Source: Paramecium pentaurelia
Lineage: Eukaryota; Ciliophora; Oligohymenophorea; Peniculida; Parameciidae
Assembly: GCA_905183005.1 (NCBI GenBank)
Contig: CAJJDO010000077.1
Span: forward strand, 402,152 to 466,151
DNA: 64,000 nucleotides
Reading direction: 5' to 3'
The position numbers were made by a program, and so were the translations under genes. Positions 38,667-51,000 of this stretch are shown here, piece by piece (the stretch's first letter is position 1; every line of letters starts with the position of its first letter). The notes below the pieces were generated by a model. The model searched no databases, had not been told where the DNA came from, and saw only the letters and a list, made by a program, of their open reading frames with translations.

Positions 38667-39248
38667 GTAAAACGAATTAATTTGATAAAATAAATATTTT
38701 TTTTATATAACCTTTTTCTAATTTATTGCCAGATTAAGTTATTTCATATATGATTATTATACTCATTATGTTTATATATTGTTTAATCAAATTAATAACT
38801 AAAACTTAAGTAATAATATCTAATCTAAATTTTTTGTAATAAAAGAATAAAGTTACAACATTATTTATTTATATTTATCAAATAAATGATTAAGAATTAT
38901 TTTAGAATACAATAAAGAAATAATAATCTATTGATTTTGAAACAAAATAATGGACAAGATTTCAAAAATCAAAAATTTCTATGATCAAAGTAATTTGATT
39001 TTTCATTAATTAAATTAGTTATACAAATTCTTGGCAAGAAGAACATATTATAATTTTAATGCAACTATTTTAAGTAGACTTTAATGAACTAGAATAATCA
39101 TATATTTTATCAATTTACATGGATTTAATTTAAAAATATATAGAAAAGATAGATAGATATTCTAGGTGATTTTCTTTTTATACATTATTACATAACAATT
39201 AACTTGCTATATTTATATTTATTTTTAATCAAAAAATTATTTAATTTG
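38667..39248. other. Intergenic spacer with possible disrupted small frame
   Basis: About 580 bp. A frame from ATG 38886 resembles coding sequence but contains a TGA before a 29-nt intron-like segment at 38990-39018; after that the same frame reads a helical 40-residue stretch to TGA 39167. I cannot make an intact gene from it. The rest shows nothing. Confidence 0.3.
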
Positions 39249-40926
39249 ATGACAGATAAAAGAATAGATAAATATATTTTTAATGTGAAAGATAGAATTG
39301 GATAAGGATCTTATGCTGAAGTTTTTAAAGGAACAAATGAAAAAACTGGAGAGAAAGTAGCTATAAAAATGTTAAGCAAATCTGTAATCAATGCGTAATT
39401 TTATCTATTTATAAATTTAGAGATGATTATCTTAGAGAGGGATTAATATAAGAAATTAAAATTATGCAGAAATTGAAAAGTTCAAATATAGTCTAGTTGT
39501 TAGATGTCATGGAAACAAATAATAATTATTATATTGTTTAAGAATTTTGTGATGGTGGAGATTTTGATGAGTAAATTATCCTATTGTAAAATTTAGACTT
39601 CTCAAAAAAAGGAAGTTACTCCCAGAAAAAGAAGCTATCAAATTCCTAGTTGATGTACTTAATGGATTTACTTAACTTATAAAAAATGGTATAATTCATA
39701 GAGATCTCAAACCAGCTAATATTTTAATTGACAAATAAGTAAGTTCAATAATTATTGAAGACTTACAAATTAGCAGATTTTGGATTTGCAAAATGTGTTG
39801 ATAATTTTAAAAAAACAATGATGGCTTCAATGGTTGGTACTCCATTATACATGAGTCCTTAAATATTGGATCATAAGAGATACAATTCAAAAACTGATGT
39901 ATGGAGTATAGGTTTTATTTTTTATGAAGCATTATTTGGAAAAAGTAAATCTAAATTTAAACCTTCTCATAGCTCCATGGACAGCTAGATCACCAGCTGA
40001 ATTACTTAAAAATATTAGAACCTAACCTTTGAAATTTCCTACAGATAAGAATTAAGTTTCATAAGAAACCTAAGATTTGATCATTGGATGTTTATAGGCT
40101 GATGAAAATAAAAGAATGTCTTGGGAGGAAATATATAAACATCCAGCAATTAGTTAATATTTTTCAGTAATTAGCTGACTTGACTATTTTTAGGATTTTA
40201 TCAAGGGAAATAGTAAATTAGAAGACAAGGCTCAATATTTAATTAATGATATTAGATAAATGATATGCAAAGAGAAAATTGATATTCATAAACTATTTGC
40301 AGATTTAGACATGTCAAAAGATAAAGCTTTAGATGTTAATGAATTGGGAAAATTTCTATAGAAGGTAGATAAAGATATCACAAGAGAAGAAATTGAATAC
40401 ATATTTAATAAATTTGATGATGATGGAAATAATTAGATAGAATTTGAAGAATTTAAAAAGTGGTTAGAAGATAATTAAGTAATTAATTTATATTATTTAA
40501 TAAATAGATTGTTACAAATGCTAATCCATAATAATAATAAAGAGGAGGTGGATCACATAAAAAACTATCTATTTTACCTCATTAATTAAAGTCTTAGAAT
40601 TCTATAGAAGAAAGAGCTAATTATGTTATAGAGAAATTAAAATTATCAATCTAAAAATATAAAATCAATTTATTAGATTTATTTAAAAAAGTGATAATTT
40701 ATTTGTATAATTTTAGTTTGACAAATCAGCTGATCAAAGGTTAGATAAAAGTGAAATGGGATTATTGTTAAAGAGGATTGAACCAAATATATCTTAAGAA
40801 GAAATACTTGCATGCTTTGAATTTTTTGATGCTAACGGTGATGGTGAAATCACATTTTAAGAATTTTAAACAAGTTTAAGTGAAGAAGTTGGGAAGAAAA
40901 GATAAAGTATAGATCAGCATGAATGA
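39249..40926 (+). CDS. Serine/threonine kinase with four C-terminal EF-hands
   Basis: About 497 residues with seven introns (26, 26, 22, 28, 27, 29 and 26 nt). The kinase domain is complete: GQGSYAEVFKG, VAIKML, HRDLKPANILID, DFGFAK, GTPLYMSPQ and DVWSIG. The catalytic core resembles ULK/ATG1-like and ciliate calcium-dependent kinases. Four EF-hand units follow: a degenerate DMSKDKALDVNE, a canonical DDDGNNQIEFEE, a degenerate DKSADQRLDKSE and a canonical DANGDGEITFQE. This is the calcium-dependent protein kinase plan of plants and alveolates. Activity is therefore likely calcium-controlled. Confidence 0.88.
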
Positions 40927-40963
40927 AATATTTGCATTATCATATAGTAATTATTAACATTAA

Positions 40964-42110
40964 ATGAGTTTTGATTAATTATTGTTATCCAGACCACTTT
41001 ATAGTCCAAATCATAAATACCCTACTTTTACTGTTCATTCACATAATCCAACACCTTACAGTATTACAACATAAGTCTCTCCAATTGAATCTCCAAGAAT
41101 AGGGGATATATCAACTATCCCTAAAACATCTGAGAGAGGATAATTGTATGATAAATTAAAAGCAAATGTGAAAAACTAAGATATAATAAAGTCTATTTAA
41201 AATGGTATTAAAGGTTAAAAGGTTAGGGAAGCATATAATTTACTATCTGATTTCAATGATAAAAAATAGATAATTTAATCTTTAAAATCATTATCCACTG
41301 CAGAAGAACGGTAATTAAAAATGATTTTAATTTAGAATATTGCTAATTGATAAAATTTTAGAGAGAAAAGAAGAGATGTAAATAGCTGCTCTTAGATTAA
41401 AAGCTAAAAGATTAGAACCAATTTTTAATGTAATAAGGAGGAAACTTAAACTGAAATAAAGATTAAATTCATCTGCTGATAAAATGAAGAAGCAATCAAT
41501 ATATGGATTGAAATTAGCAGATCCTACAAATGAAATACAAAATCCTATGCATTCTTATGGCAATTTAGATGAATAATAATAATAATAAGATGAAAATATG
41601 AGAAAAGAATTAGTAATTGAAAAAATATAAACTAAATATGCTGCATCAGTTGCATTTTCTTGGTTAACAAATAGAACTGAAAAACAAGGTATAAATTCTA
41701 ATTTTAATGAAATTTGAGAATCTATAATCCATAATTTATCTCCAGAAACTGTTAAAAGAAATAATAGAAGAAATACTACTTTAAAGTAAAGTCATAAAGG
41801 AATAACTGGTTTAAAATAGATGATAACTAAAAAAGTGAGTGAAAATTCTGATGAGATGATTAGATTAGGATAAATGAAAATGTTAGAAAATCAATAAAAA
41901 TTTTATAAATCTAAAGACATAATTGCAAAATCTAAGGCAAAAGTAGATACAGGTAGAGTAAAGAGTGTATAAGTTAATAGATCATTAAGAAAAAAATAAA
42001 CCTTAGATTTCTTTACAAATGAAAGAAAAGAAAATTCAGAATTAACATAATAAATAGCAAATGAAAAGAGTAATTTCATGTTTAGAAGAAGGTTAATTGT
42101 TAATGAATGA
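40964..42110 (+). CDS. Basic, low-complexity protein, unknown
   Basis: About 363 residues with introns of 25 and 30 nt. It begins MSFDQLLLSRPLYSPNHKY and a Ser/Thr/Pro-rich part (SPIESPRIGDISTIPKTS) with many possible SP/TP phosphosites. A helical Lys/Arg/Leu-rich middle follows (ERKEEMQIAALRLKAKRLE). The C-terminal third is strongly basic. No known domain was recognised. It starts 37 bp after the EF-hand kinase and ends 4 bp from the stop of the convergent gene. Confidence 0.62.
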
Positions 42111-42114
42111 CTTT

Positions 42115-42492
42115 TCATTATTTTATATTCTTTTTACTTTAAATTAATTTTCTTTTTCTATAAGGTTTTTCAATATCCTTAAATTCAAATTATCTTATTG
42201 ATAATTTTGGTAGTAATTCTATTTTTTCTTATTTATTCTTTTAAATTTTGAATATATTTAGTTAATCATTTATTTTAGATACACTTTATATATTTGTACT
42301 ATAAGATCGTAATCTATGATTCACAATAGAGGTTATTTTATTTTAACAATTCTCTCTTTAGATATTTTACTTATTAGAATGTTAAATGATTATTTCTTCT
42401 TCAAGTATCTTAATAAATCTCTGAATGAATTCAACTTCATGTCTTGAATATTCTTATTTAGGAGCTAAAATAAATGATTTGAAAAATTGCAT
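42115..42492 (-). CDS. Small basic protein of 125 residues
   Basis: Intronless frame from the ATG complementary to 42490-42492 to a TGA at 42115. It begins MQFFKSFILAPKQEYSRHEV, has an acidic helix (FIQRFIKILEEEI) and a basic Lys/Gln/Ile-rich C-terminus. Coding is supported by a long TGA-free frame with balanced composition that exactly fills the gap between two genes: 4 bp from one stop and 51 bp from the ABC transporter stop. It is invisible under the standard code. No family recognised. Confidence 0.55.
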
Positions 42493-42543
42493 AAAAAAAT
42501 AATTAATATTTATTTTAAATAAAATAATTATTACAATTTCATT

Positions 42544-45026
42544 TCATTAAGCTTCAGAATCTCCATCATTATCTTTAGAATCAATTCTTCCTGATATTTA
42601 TCTTTCTACTAATTGTCTATATATTCCATCAGGATTATTAAGCAATTCTTAATGTGTACCTTATTCTGCCACAACACCATTTTGTAATACAATAATTCTA
42701 TTACAATTGACAATTGTACTCAATCTATGAGCAATAACTAAAACAGTAATATTTTTGCTTCCCTTTTAAATTAATTCATCAATAGCAGATTAAACTTGAA
42801 ATTCACTTTCAGCATCTAAAGCTGATGTTGCTTCATCAAAAATTAATATCTTTGGTCTTTTTAATAATGCTCTGGCAATTACAATTCTTTATTTCTATCC
42901 TCCACTTAAAGTATAACCATGTTCTCCTACAAAAGTATCAAATCCATGAGGAAATTTAAATTTATCAGAAACAAATTACCAAACTCCTGCTGCTTTAGTA
43001 GCCCATTCAAAATCATCTTTTGTATAATTTTCAGTTCCATATATAATATTAGTTTCTATTGTTCCTTCAAATAAAACAGGATCTTGGGAAACTAATCCTA
43101 TTGCTTTTCTTAATGCTTTGAGCTTAAATTATTTAATATTCATATCATCAAAATAAATTGAACCTGATTATGGATCATAGAATCTTTCCAATAAATGCAT
43201 AATTGTTGATTTACCACTACCACTAGGTCCTACAAATGCAACATATTCTCCTTTAGTAATTTTAAGTGAAATTCCTTTCAAAACTTGAACTTAAGAGTTT
43301 GGATATGAAAATACAACCTTTTTAAATTATATTTCTCCAGTTGGAGTTATATGCTCTATAGCATCAGGTGCTTCTTTAACAAGAGACTCCCATTTAAGCA
43401 TATCAAGTACTCCTTCAAAAGCTCCAGTGGCACTTACTATTTTAGCAAAAGATTCACTGATATCTGAACTAGATGAAGATAATTGTAAAGAATATAATAT
43501 AATGGTAGTTAAGTCACTAAAAATATATATACATAATCATACCCAGCTGATAATTCTGCTGAATTATTCATTGCCAATTTACCACCATACCATAAAACAA
43601 TCAAAGATCCTAATTAAGTAAATAAAGCAGTAGATGCTTAATAACATCCATTATTTACTCCTCTTTTTTAAGCTAATTTAATATTTAAATCTAATTATTT
43701 GTGAAATTTCTTAATTTCAAATTATTCTGTACAGAAACTCTTTACTGTTACTACACCTGATACAATTTCATCTGCTAAAGTTGTTAATTTAGCTTGATAT
43801 TCTTAACCTAATTTTTCAAACTTTTTTGCTAATTTTGTATGAAGTGTTGCTAGTACAGTATATATTGGCATAGGTGCCAAAATTGCTAAAGTTACTTTCC
43901 AAGACAATGCAAATAATATTATTATATTGAATATTGTCAAACAACAATTTCTTATTAATAAAATAATATTTCCACTGACAGCTGATTTAGCTGATTGCAA
44001 ATCATTTGTCATCCTAGATATTATCTCACCATTTCTGTAAGTATGAAAGAAAGTTAAATCAAAGGATAAAAAAGACTTTAGAACATCTTCTCTCATATCA
44101 TTATATATCTATTCTTACCAAATTTAATTGGCAAATGCTCTTATTAAAGATAATATAGTATAAGCAGCCAAAACATATAAAAATTGTTTTGATAATGTTG
44201 AATGTAATTCTTCATCAATAACATTATTTTGAATATCCTTATTTGTTTCATCATTTGTGCCTTAATTATGAGCTTATTCCACATTTTTAGTGATTGCATC
44301 AATTAATCTACCAAGTATCCATGGTAATAACATTTGTGCTACAGCAGATAATACTATCAATACATTCACTAATATAGTTAATTTTAAATGTTATAAAGGA
44401 TAGTGTAATAAGAATTTATAAGTATTCCAATTAAATGGCAATGCTTAATGTTTCACTTTTTTCTTTTTTGTTTTATTTTTCTTTGTTTTACTTTTCTTTT
44501 TCCCTGTTTATATATTTAATGGTGATAACTCAAATTATGATATCCCATTCAAACCATCAATATTTTCTTATGTAGGTACTTCATCTAAAATATCACTACT
44601 CCTCTTCTCTGTATTTTGATATACTTGAATTTCTAAGATTAAATAAATAAGTTTACATTTATTTTCTTCTTATTTTATAATTGGTGTTGGCAATCTTTCC
44701 TCTTCATCTTCACTGCCTGATAAAAATACCTTTTTTCTTTATATCTTGTTCATTTCTATCTAATGACTATCTTCCTCTTTCATTGAAACATAATAATCAT
44801 TCTAGTTTCCTTTGAACAATTTATTCATTTTGTTTGCAGCATTCTCCTCTTAAACTTTATCTAATAATTTATTTTACATTTTAATATATAAAAAATTAGT
44901 CAAGGTATAAATTCTATTTTCTATATAACTTTTATACTTTTTATTAATATTCAATATTCTATTTAATTAATCAACACTCTATATAAGCAATTCTATTCTT
45001 ATTTTATCAAAGGCCTTTTTAGACAT
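42544..45026 (-). CDS. ABC half transporter, ABCB type
   Basis: About 810-818 residues. The N-terminal 190 residues are polar, acidic then Lys-rich (KKKSKTKKNKTKKKKVK), and precede a six-TM domain (LVNVLIVLSAVAQMLLPWI; NGEIISRMTNDLQSAKSAVS). The nucleotide-binding domain is complete: GPSGSGKST Walker A, Q-loop VSQDPVLFEG, signature TLSGGQKQRIVIARAL, Walker B ILIFDEATSALD and H-loop VIAHRLST. It is a half transporter and would dimerise. Closest in layout to TAP/ABCB-type exporters of organelle membranes; substrate unknown. One 26-nt intron lies before the last TM, and a 24-nt in-phase one is possible near the N-terminus. In-frame ATG at 45026 precedes another at 44879. Confidence 0.88.
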
Positions 45027-45250
45027 TACTAATTATTGAAAATTTACTATAAATAACTTAATATTGAATTTTCTGCTATTTCACTTATTTATAATCTCTA
45101 AAGTTCCATATATAGATTTTGACCTTAAATTATTATAATATGATTATTACTATATAGTTTATGAACTTTTTTGTATTTATTTGGAATGATATAAAATTAA
45201 ATTATATATCAATCAAGTATTAATATTTTTAATATTAAATATTTGTTCAA

Positions 45251-45509
45251 ATGTCTGAAGAACAAGAAATCGATTGGGGAGTTGGTGCTTAAGCATTATA
45301 TTATATGTCAAGAGCAACAAAAGATTGCAGTAAAAGATGTGGAGCATTAAAAGTGAATAGAGATTTTAATGAGTCTGAAGCAGAATGTCTAAGTATTCTA
45401 ATCAAAATTAATAATTTCTATAGAAAAATGTGCTGTGTACCATGCCGGAGCATCAAGTACTCATATGAGATTTTTAATCAACTATGCTGAGACAGTGCAT
45501 CTGCAATGA
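45251..45509 (+). CDS. Small TIM chaperone, twin CX3C
   Basis: 75 residues with a 31-nt intron at 45393-45423. Spliced, it carries CSKRC and CLKKC separated by 15 residues, the twin CX3C signature of Tim8/9/10/13-type chaperones that escort hydrophobic precursors across the mitochondrial intermembrane space. The N-terminus is acidic, the C-terminus helical (HMRFLINYAETVHLQ). No presequence, as expected for Mia40-pathway proteins. If the intron is kept, a different frame of similar length with other cysteines opens, but only the spliced form makes the second CX3C. I cannot say which of the four small TIMs it is. Confidence 0.8.
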
Positions 45510-45603
45510 AAGTATTTTCATATAAATAATCATATAAAAATAACATAATCATAAGATATTTATTTAAGTATTCACATTATTCCAATTACTATACACAAAT
45601 TGA

Positions 45604-46496
45604 TCACAAAATTAATCTTTTTACCTCCTGAATCAAATTAATGATAGAATTTTCATCATCTTCAATATAATTGCTTAATTTAATCTCCAAATATCTTACT
45701 TCAGAAGTCTCAAATTCAAAATCCTCTGTTTTATAAAATTCCCTATCCTAATAAAAGATATTTATGTTGACTCAATTTGCAATCTCAACAATTTACATTT
45801 GTTACTAATACTTTTAGAGTATTTTGTATTCAAAATAGTTATCTAATTATTATAATTTTTTGTTTAATTTAATAATTAGATCATAAATGACTAAGCTCTA
45901 TTAAGCACTTAATAGCTATTGTAGGTTTTTCGTTAAAACTACAATCTTCTAAATCAATAAAATATTATATTTATATATTTTTAGAATATTCCCTTTATCT
46001 TACTCTATTTATCATCTTAAAGATATTAATTAAATATATGTCAGATTAAGATGTAAACACTGTTAATTAAAAATACTTCATTTCTTTTTCCTGTAATTGA
46101 CCAATTAGAAATACCTGGTTTATTAAAAAGATGATACAAATAATAACTTTAATAAAAGGGTTATATATCAAAAAATGTATTGTTCTTCAATATCATTTAT
46201 AAACTTCTTAAATTTTACTAAATATTCATTCCAGTTGTTCTGATGATTTAATATTAATTTCAAATACACTTCTCAATTATCTGCTTAACATGTATAGCAA
46301 TTCTTTTGAGTCTAAATATTGTGTACTTTTGCTCAGCTTAAAATATTTGATTTCTACTCTAATTATTACAATTTGAATTTTAAATTAGATATATTTAGAA
46401 TTATAGTTTATTAGTGATATTTCATACAGTTGAATTTTTGTATCCTAAACATATTCCTTTAATAATCAATCTATTTTTTTAGAAATTACTATTCAT
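45604..46496 (-). CDS. Multi-exon gene, exon joins unresolved
   Basis: Several open, protein-like stretches lie in order on this strand: KYFKLSKSTQYLDSKELLYM, NWNEYLVKFKKFINDIEE, YLYHLFNKPGISNWSI, FIDLEDCSFNEKPTIAIKC, LIIKLNKKLQQLDNYFEY, and a final FYKTEDFEFETSEVRYLEIK to TGA at 45604. They sit in alternating frames, as expected of small introns. I could place a 28-nt intron between the first two with confidence; the others and the start (46496 or 46452) are uncertain. Composition is helical, rich in Leu, Lys and Glu. No family recognised. Confidence 0.5.
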
Positions 46497-46575
46497 GTCT
46501 AGTTTATTAATTGAATAAAATAATTATATTACAATTATTTAAAAATAAATAGAATATTTTATTCTTAAATTATTT

Positions 46576-48385
46576 TCATATATAACCAATTTATTTCATT
46601 ACAATCTTAACAAAATGAATTAAGATATCATATCTCATTTTTGGTGCTTTCAATTTAGGCAATGGTAAATAGGTTATGATTTGTTCATACATTTTTCTTG
46701 CTTTTCTGAATTTCTCTAATCTACAAATTTTCTTAGAATCTTATTCCTAATCTCTGTTCGTTATCATAGGAGGAGGGCTGTTGTTAAAGATTTCCTCGTT
46801 TATTATAGCTAATGGTTTAATTATACCAATTTTTCCTCTGATTTTGTAACTATCAGTTTCTATTTAATAAATATGAGGAGGTAAATATGTATTTTCACCT
46901 ATTCCTCCAAAACATAGTATATTGCTTCCATAAACACAACTAGAATGACTCCATCTTTTTGTTTATAATCCTTATCTTTAAGCTATAATCCAAAAGTTGT
47001 TTTAAAGATTAAAAATAAAAATCTCATTTTAATATTCCATTTTTTCTTAAGATCTGCCACCTATCAAAATTATATAATCACCAATATTTTCCATCGTGTG
47101 ATTATATCTGCCTTCTGGTGCTTAACCAGAATATTGTACTTTCTCCCAACCAACTGGATGAAGTCCATAAAATACCATCTTCATTAAAGGAAATGAATTT
47201 AAAGTAGCAGTTTATCCACCAAAGATATAAACAGTTTCAATATTTCTCCTACTGTCGTATACAGTACATTGAGCATGTTAAGCAATACCTTCTTCAAATA
47301 GCAATTTTTAACCAGTCCATCTCTTAGATTCCAAAGAATATATTTATGTATCGTTGAGTAATTTCTCTGCTGCATCTAATCCACCAGTAATAACCATAAG
47401 TTTTCCAAAAAGGACTGATGCTTTGTGTTCTCTTCTAGGTTCCACTGATTCTAATGAAGTCGTCCATTAATTAGTTATTGTATTAAATAATCCTATAGTA
47501 GAATAAACTTACCTAATTTTCATTTTATGATCATAATAGCCAGATCCTCCAAATAAAACTAAAAATTACTTCCAAACTATCATTGAATGACTAGTTATAA
47601 ATAGTTAAACATTTGAACAATAATTATTCCATTCTTGCTTTTCTATTTTTATATTTCAATATATACTTAAATCAAACCACCAAATTTCATTAGTTATACC
47701 TCCTCCACTCATTCCTCCAAATACATACATTCTATCTCTAATTATTCCTATTTAAGCAGACTCCCTTCTTCTAGGTACAGCATATGAATATGATTTCAAA
47801 GTCTCTTCAAAAAATGAAACAGTTGGTTATTCTTCTTCAATTTCTTCTTCTATAGGTTTTCTTTTTTTTTATTATAATCTTTAAATAATTGGTAATGTTT
47901 GTTTTTCTGTTTCTTTTGTTATTCCTAACTATTTTTCTAAATATTTTATGCTATTTGGTTCTTATTGTAAAACTTTACGTTATAAGGATTTAAATTTCTT
48001 TTTACTTAAACTTATATCTCTAAAGGTTTGAGACATTTTATTTCTTTATAACTCAAGAAAACTTTGCTATATAAACTTCTATTAAGATTTATTTGCTATT
48101 AATTCAACAAATTCTCCTGGTTAACTTCTACGTATAGAATGGAAATGAGATGAAATATCTTCTAAAGTACTGTTTTCTATACTTGGAAGAGCTAAAATTA
48201 TTTTAAAGTTTTTAATTACTTAATTTTCCTGTGTGTTCAGATTCCATTTTTAATTTCCTCTTTTTCTCCATAACATATTATGAATTACTTTGATGTCTTA
48301 TAGCAAGTTACATAGATTGATCTTTTATACTCTTCAACAAATCTTTATAGTTGTCTCTTTCTAAATTTAGATTAACAGCATTCAT
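46576..48385 (-). CDS. Kelch-repeat protein 2
   Basis: About 585 residues with introns of 28 and 24 nt. A basic N-terminal 200 residues, including an acidic EEEIEEEQ patch, lead to the propeller: MYVFGGMSGGG, LVLFGGSGYYD, LMVITGGLDAAE, VYIFGGQTATL, IILIGGRSQEK and ILCFGGIGENT, six blades. A C-terminal helical basic stretch (KKICRLEKFRKARKMYEQI) follows. It lies directly downstream of a channel gene on the same strand, the same arrangement as the other kelch gene at 8194-10061. Function as an interaction scaffold is inferred from the fold. Confidence 0.84.
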
Positions 48386-48527
48386 TCACTGATTATAGAC
48401 AAATTAAATAATATTTTTAATTGAAACCTAACTTATATTCTAAAAAATGTAATCCATTAATAAATTATATATAAATAATCATTAAAAAAAGATTAGCAAA
48501 GAAAAAGATGTAATAATCTTTGAGTTT

Positions 48528-51000
48528 TCATTTTTCATCAGAAGATTCAGTGTCAAGATGATCTAAGTCTTTTTAACTTTTCAATTTAAATTTATCAAAT
48601 CTGATAATTAAACCTTTAGTCCACATCTTATCAATCCGATCCAATCTCTTATTTATTTGATGATATTTCCATACAAATTATTCCATCTCTTCAATTGTAT
48701 GATCTTCTTGTACTAAATCCTTAATCCATTTTGGATAGAATCTATTAATTCTTTATGGAGATGATGCAACTGTACCTCCTTAATAATTTTACACTATATT
48801 TTTTAAAGTTGGATATATTTTTACTGACCTTTTATTATGCATTAAAATAATTTATTTAATTTAAACATCACTTAGTCTCCAATTAAATTTATTGTATTAA
48901 TGATTATAATCTATTCTTCTACGAATAGAACTACGATGAACCGATTGACTGTGAACAGATGAGGATTTTCTAAAAAACACTTAAAACTTATCTGATAAGC
49001 AACGCAATGGAAATACTCTCTTAATTAAATTATAATTATCCAAATCTTTCCAATCTTCTGGAGGTGTTCGAATTAATTATTGATTATAATGAATAATTCT
49101 AAACACAACAGATTTAAATCTTGTTAGTAATTAATCATATTTATGTCTCTTTTTATCTATCAATTATTGAAGAACCAATTGATGATATTCATTAATATTT
49201 TTAATTTCTCTTATTTCTCTTTACTTTTTCATATCTTATCTAGTTTATTGTAATTATACATGACTGAATTAAATTAAAACCGATCTACGTACTTTACTTC
49301 TTTAAGCTAACTAATATGGTTTATAAATACATACATTTCTAAACTTTAAGATTATTTATTAATAATTTTCTTCTTCTATGGAATAATTACTAAACCTCAA
49401 AATATAAGTTTGGACTCATCTTCATTGATTTCTCAAATATTGCATAATCCACTTTTAAAATCAATGATCTTTATAAAGCTATAGCATATGTTGTTCTTAA
49501 TGTTTCTTCAATTGCTTCATATTCTCCAAACATAGTTCCCTCTAAAATATTTAATAAAGTGAATTTAGTTTTGGTCATTATTCTTACATCACCTTACAAT
49601 AAGAAATATATCTCATTTGAATTCTATCCTTCTCTATATATTAGATCATTCTCTTCAATTACCAAGAATTGCACATCATTTAACAATTCAATTGTAAAAT
49701 TAATATCTTACATGAAAAAAGGTACTGCTTCACAAATTTAAAGCATCCCACTTAAAACTAGATAATTTTATATTTAGTAAGGTAAATCATGAACCATCTT
49801 CTTATGATAACTAGACCAGAATGCATTATTGTTTAAATTTGTTGTAATAAATCTTTGAAATTAATTTTTTATCTTTTCTGGAAAATCAGATATATAACAC
49901 AATTACTCTAATTCAAAATAATATTCATCATCTTAATTTACTCCAGATCTTTACATCATATATGCAAAATCACCTATTGTAAAAGTATAAAACCCAACTC
50001 CAATAATTAACCATAAGATTTAATATTCATACATTATAGATTAAGCATAATCACCATAACCAATTGTTGTAATAGTTTAAGTTGATTAATAAAATGCATC
50101 TAAATATTATATTCCTAATAAATAATGATATCCACAAGCAAATATATGAATTAATAGAAATGCTGTTACCATAACATCAATTATAAATTTAATTCCTTCC
50201 TTTAATTACATATTATTATCTGGCATAAATGAAGGTATTACTTTTTACTATTCTGCTTATCCTTTGTAACTATGCTTTCTCTTATAAATAAAATATTTTA
50301 ATATTCTACACAATCTAAAAAATCTCAAATTATCTTATCCTATGTAAATCCAAGGAAAAATTGATATTGAATCAAAAATAAACCATGTTTTCAAATAATG
50401 CATAGCTATATCAACTAAAGATATTTTTAAAGAAGATGTTTCATCTATATAAGCAGTTAAAAAAGTTAATAAAATATCAATTGAGAAAAGAACATCTAAA
50501 ATCAACACAATAAAATATAAATCGTGTTCTAAATCATCAAATGTTATAAACATAGGATAAATTATACATGAACAAAATTGCAGTAGAGTTATGACTTTCA
50601 TCCAATAAACAATTAGACAATCATCAGGATAAAATGGAATCATTTTAGTTCTTTTTTAAAAATAAAACTCTATTCTCTATTATAATCTCTCCTTTCGATA
50701 TTATTCTAATGAATCAAAAAAACATTGTATGATGATCAATTTTCTCACTATTCTAGTAAATACACTTCTAGTGTCTCTTGTTATTGTTGTTTTATCTTCT
50801 TATGTATTAAAAGTCCTGTCAATTAATCAACTCTAATACCCAAATATAGAAACAGTAGCTTAAGTTTTTAATTTTCTGTTCTAGGAACCATGAAGCATAT
50901 ATTATGAAGAAGGTCTGTTTCTTTATGTTGGAATGTCTACAGAACAGGCTCCCTACGTAATTAATTGTTCTGGATCTTCACGATCGCTAATAAGCTACAT
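48528..51000 (-). CDS. EAG/KCNH-like potassium channel with CNBD
   Basis: About 806 residues with introns of 24 and 28 nt. The N-terminus is polar and Thr/Arg-rich. S1-S6 are seen, with S1 about VITLLQFCSCIIYPMFI and a positively charged S4 (LRFFRLCRILKYFIYKRK). The filter is TTIGYGD rather than TVGYGD (50050-50061). A C-linker and CNBD follow: NDLIYREGQNSNEIYFLLQG, then FGEYEAIEETLRTTYA, where both FGE and the cassette arginine are present, so nucleotide binding is plausible. The long basic tail lacks the zinc knuckle of the other three channels. Charged S4 indicates voltage gating. Confidence 0.88.

Noticed and set aside
41903..42118. Minus-strand 71-codon standard-code frame
   Set aside because: It is antisense to the coding exon of the gene at 40964-42110, which has a longer, protein-like frame.
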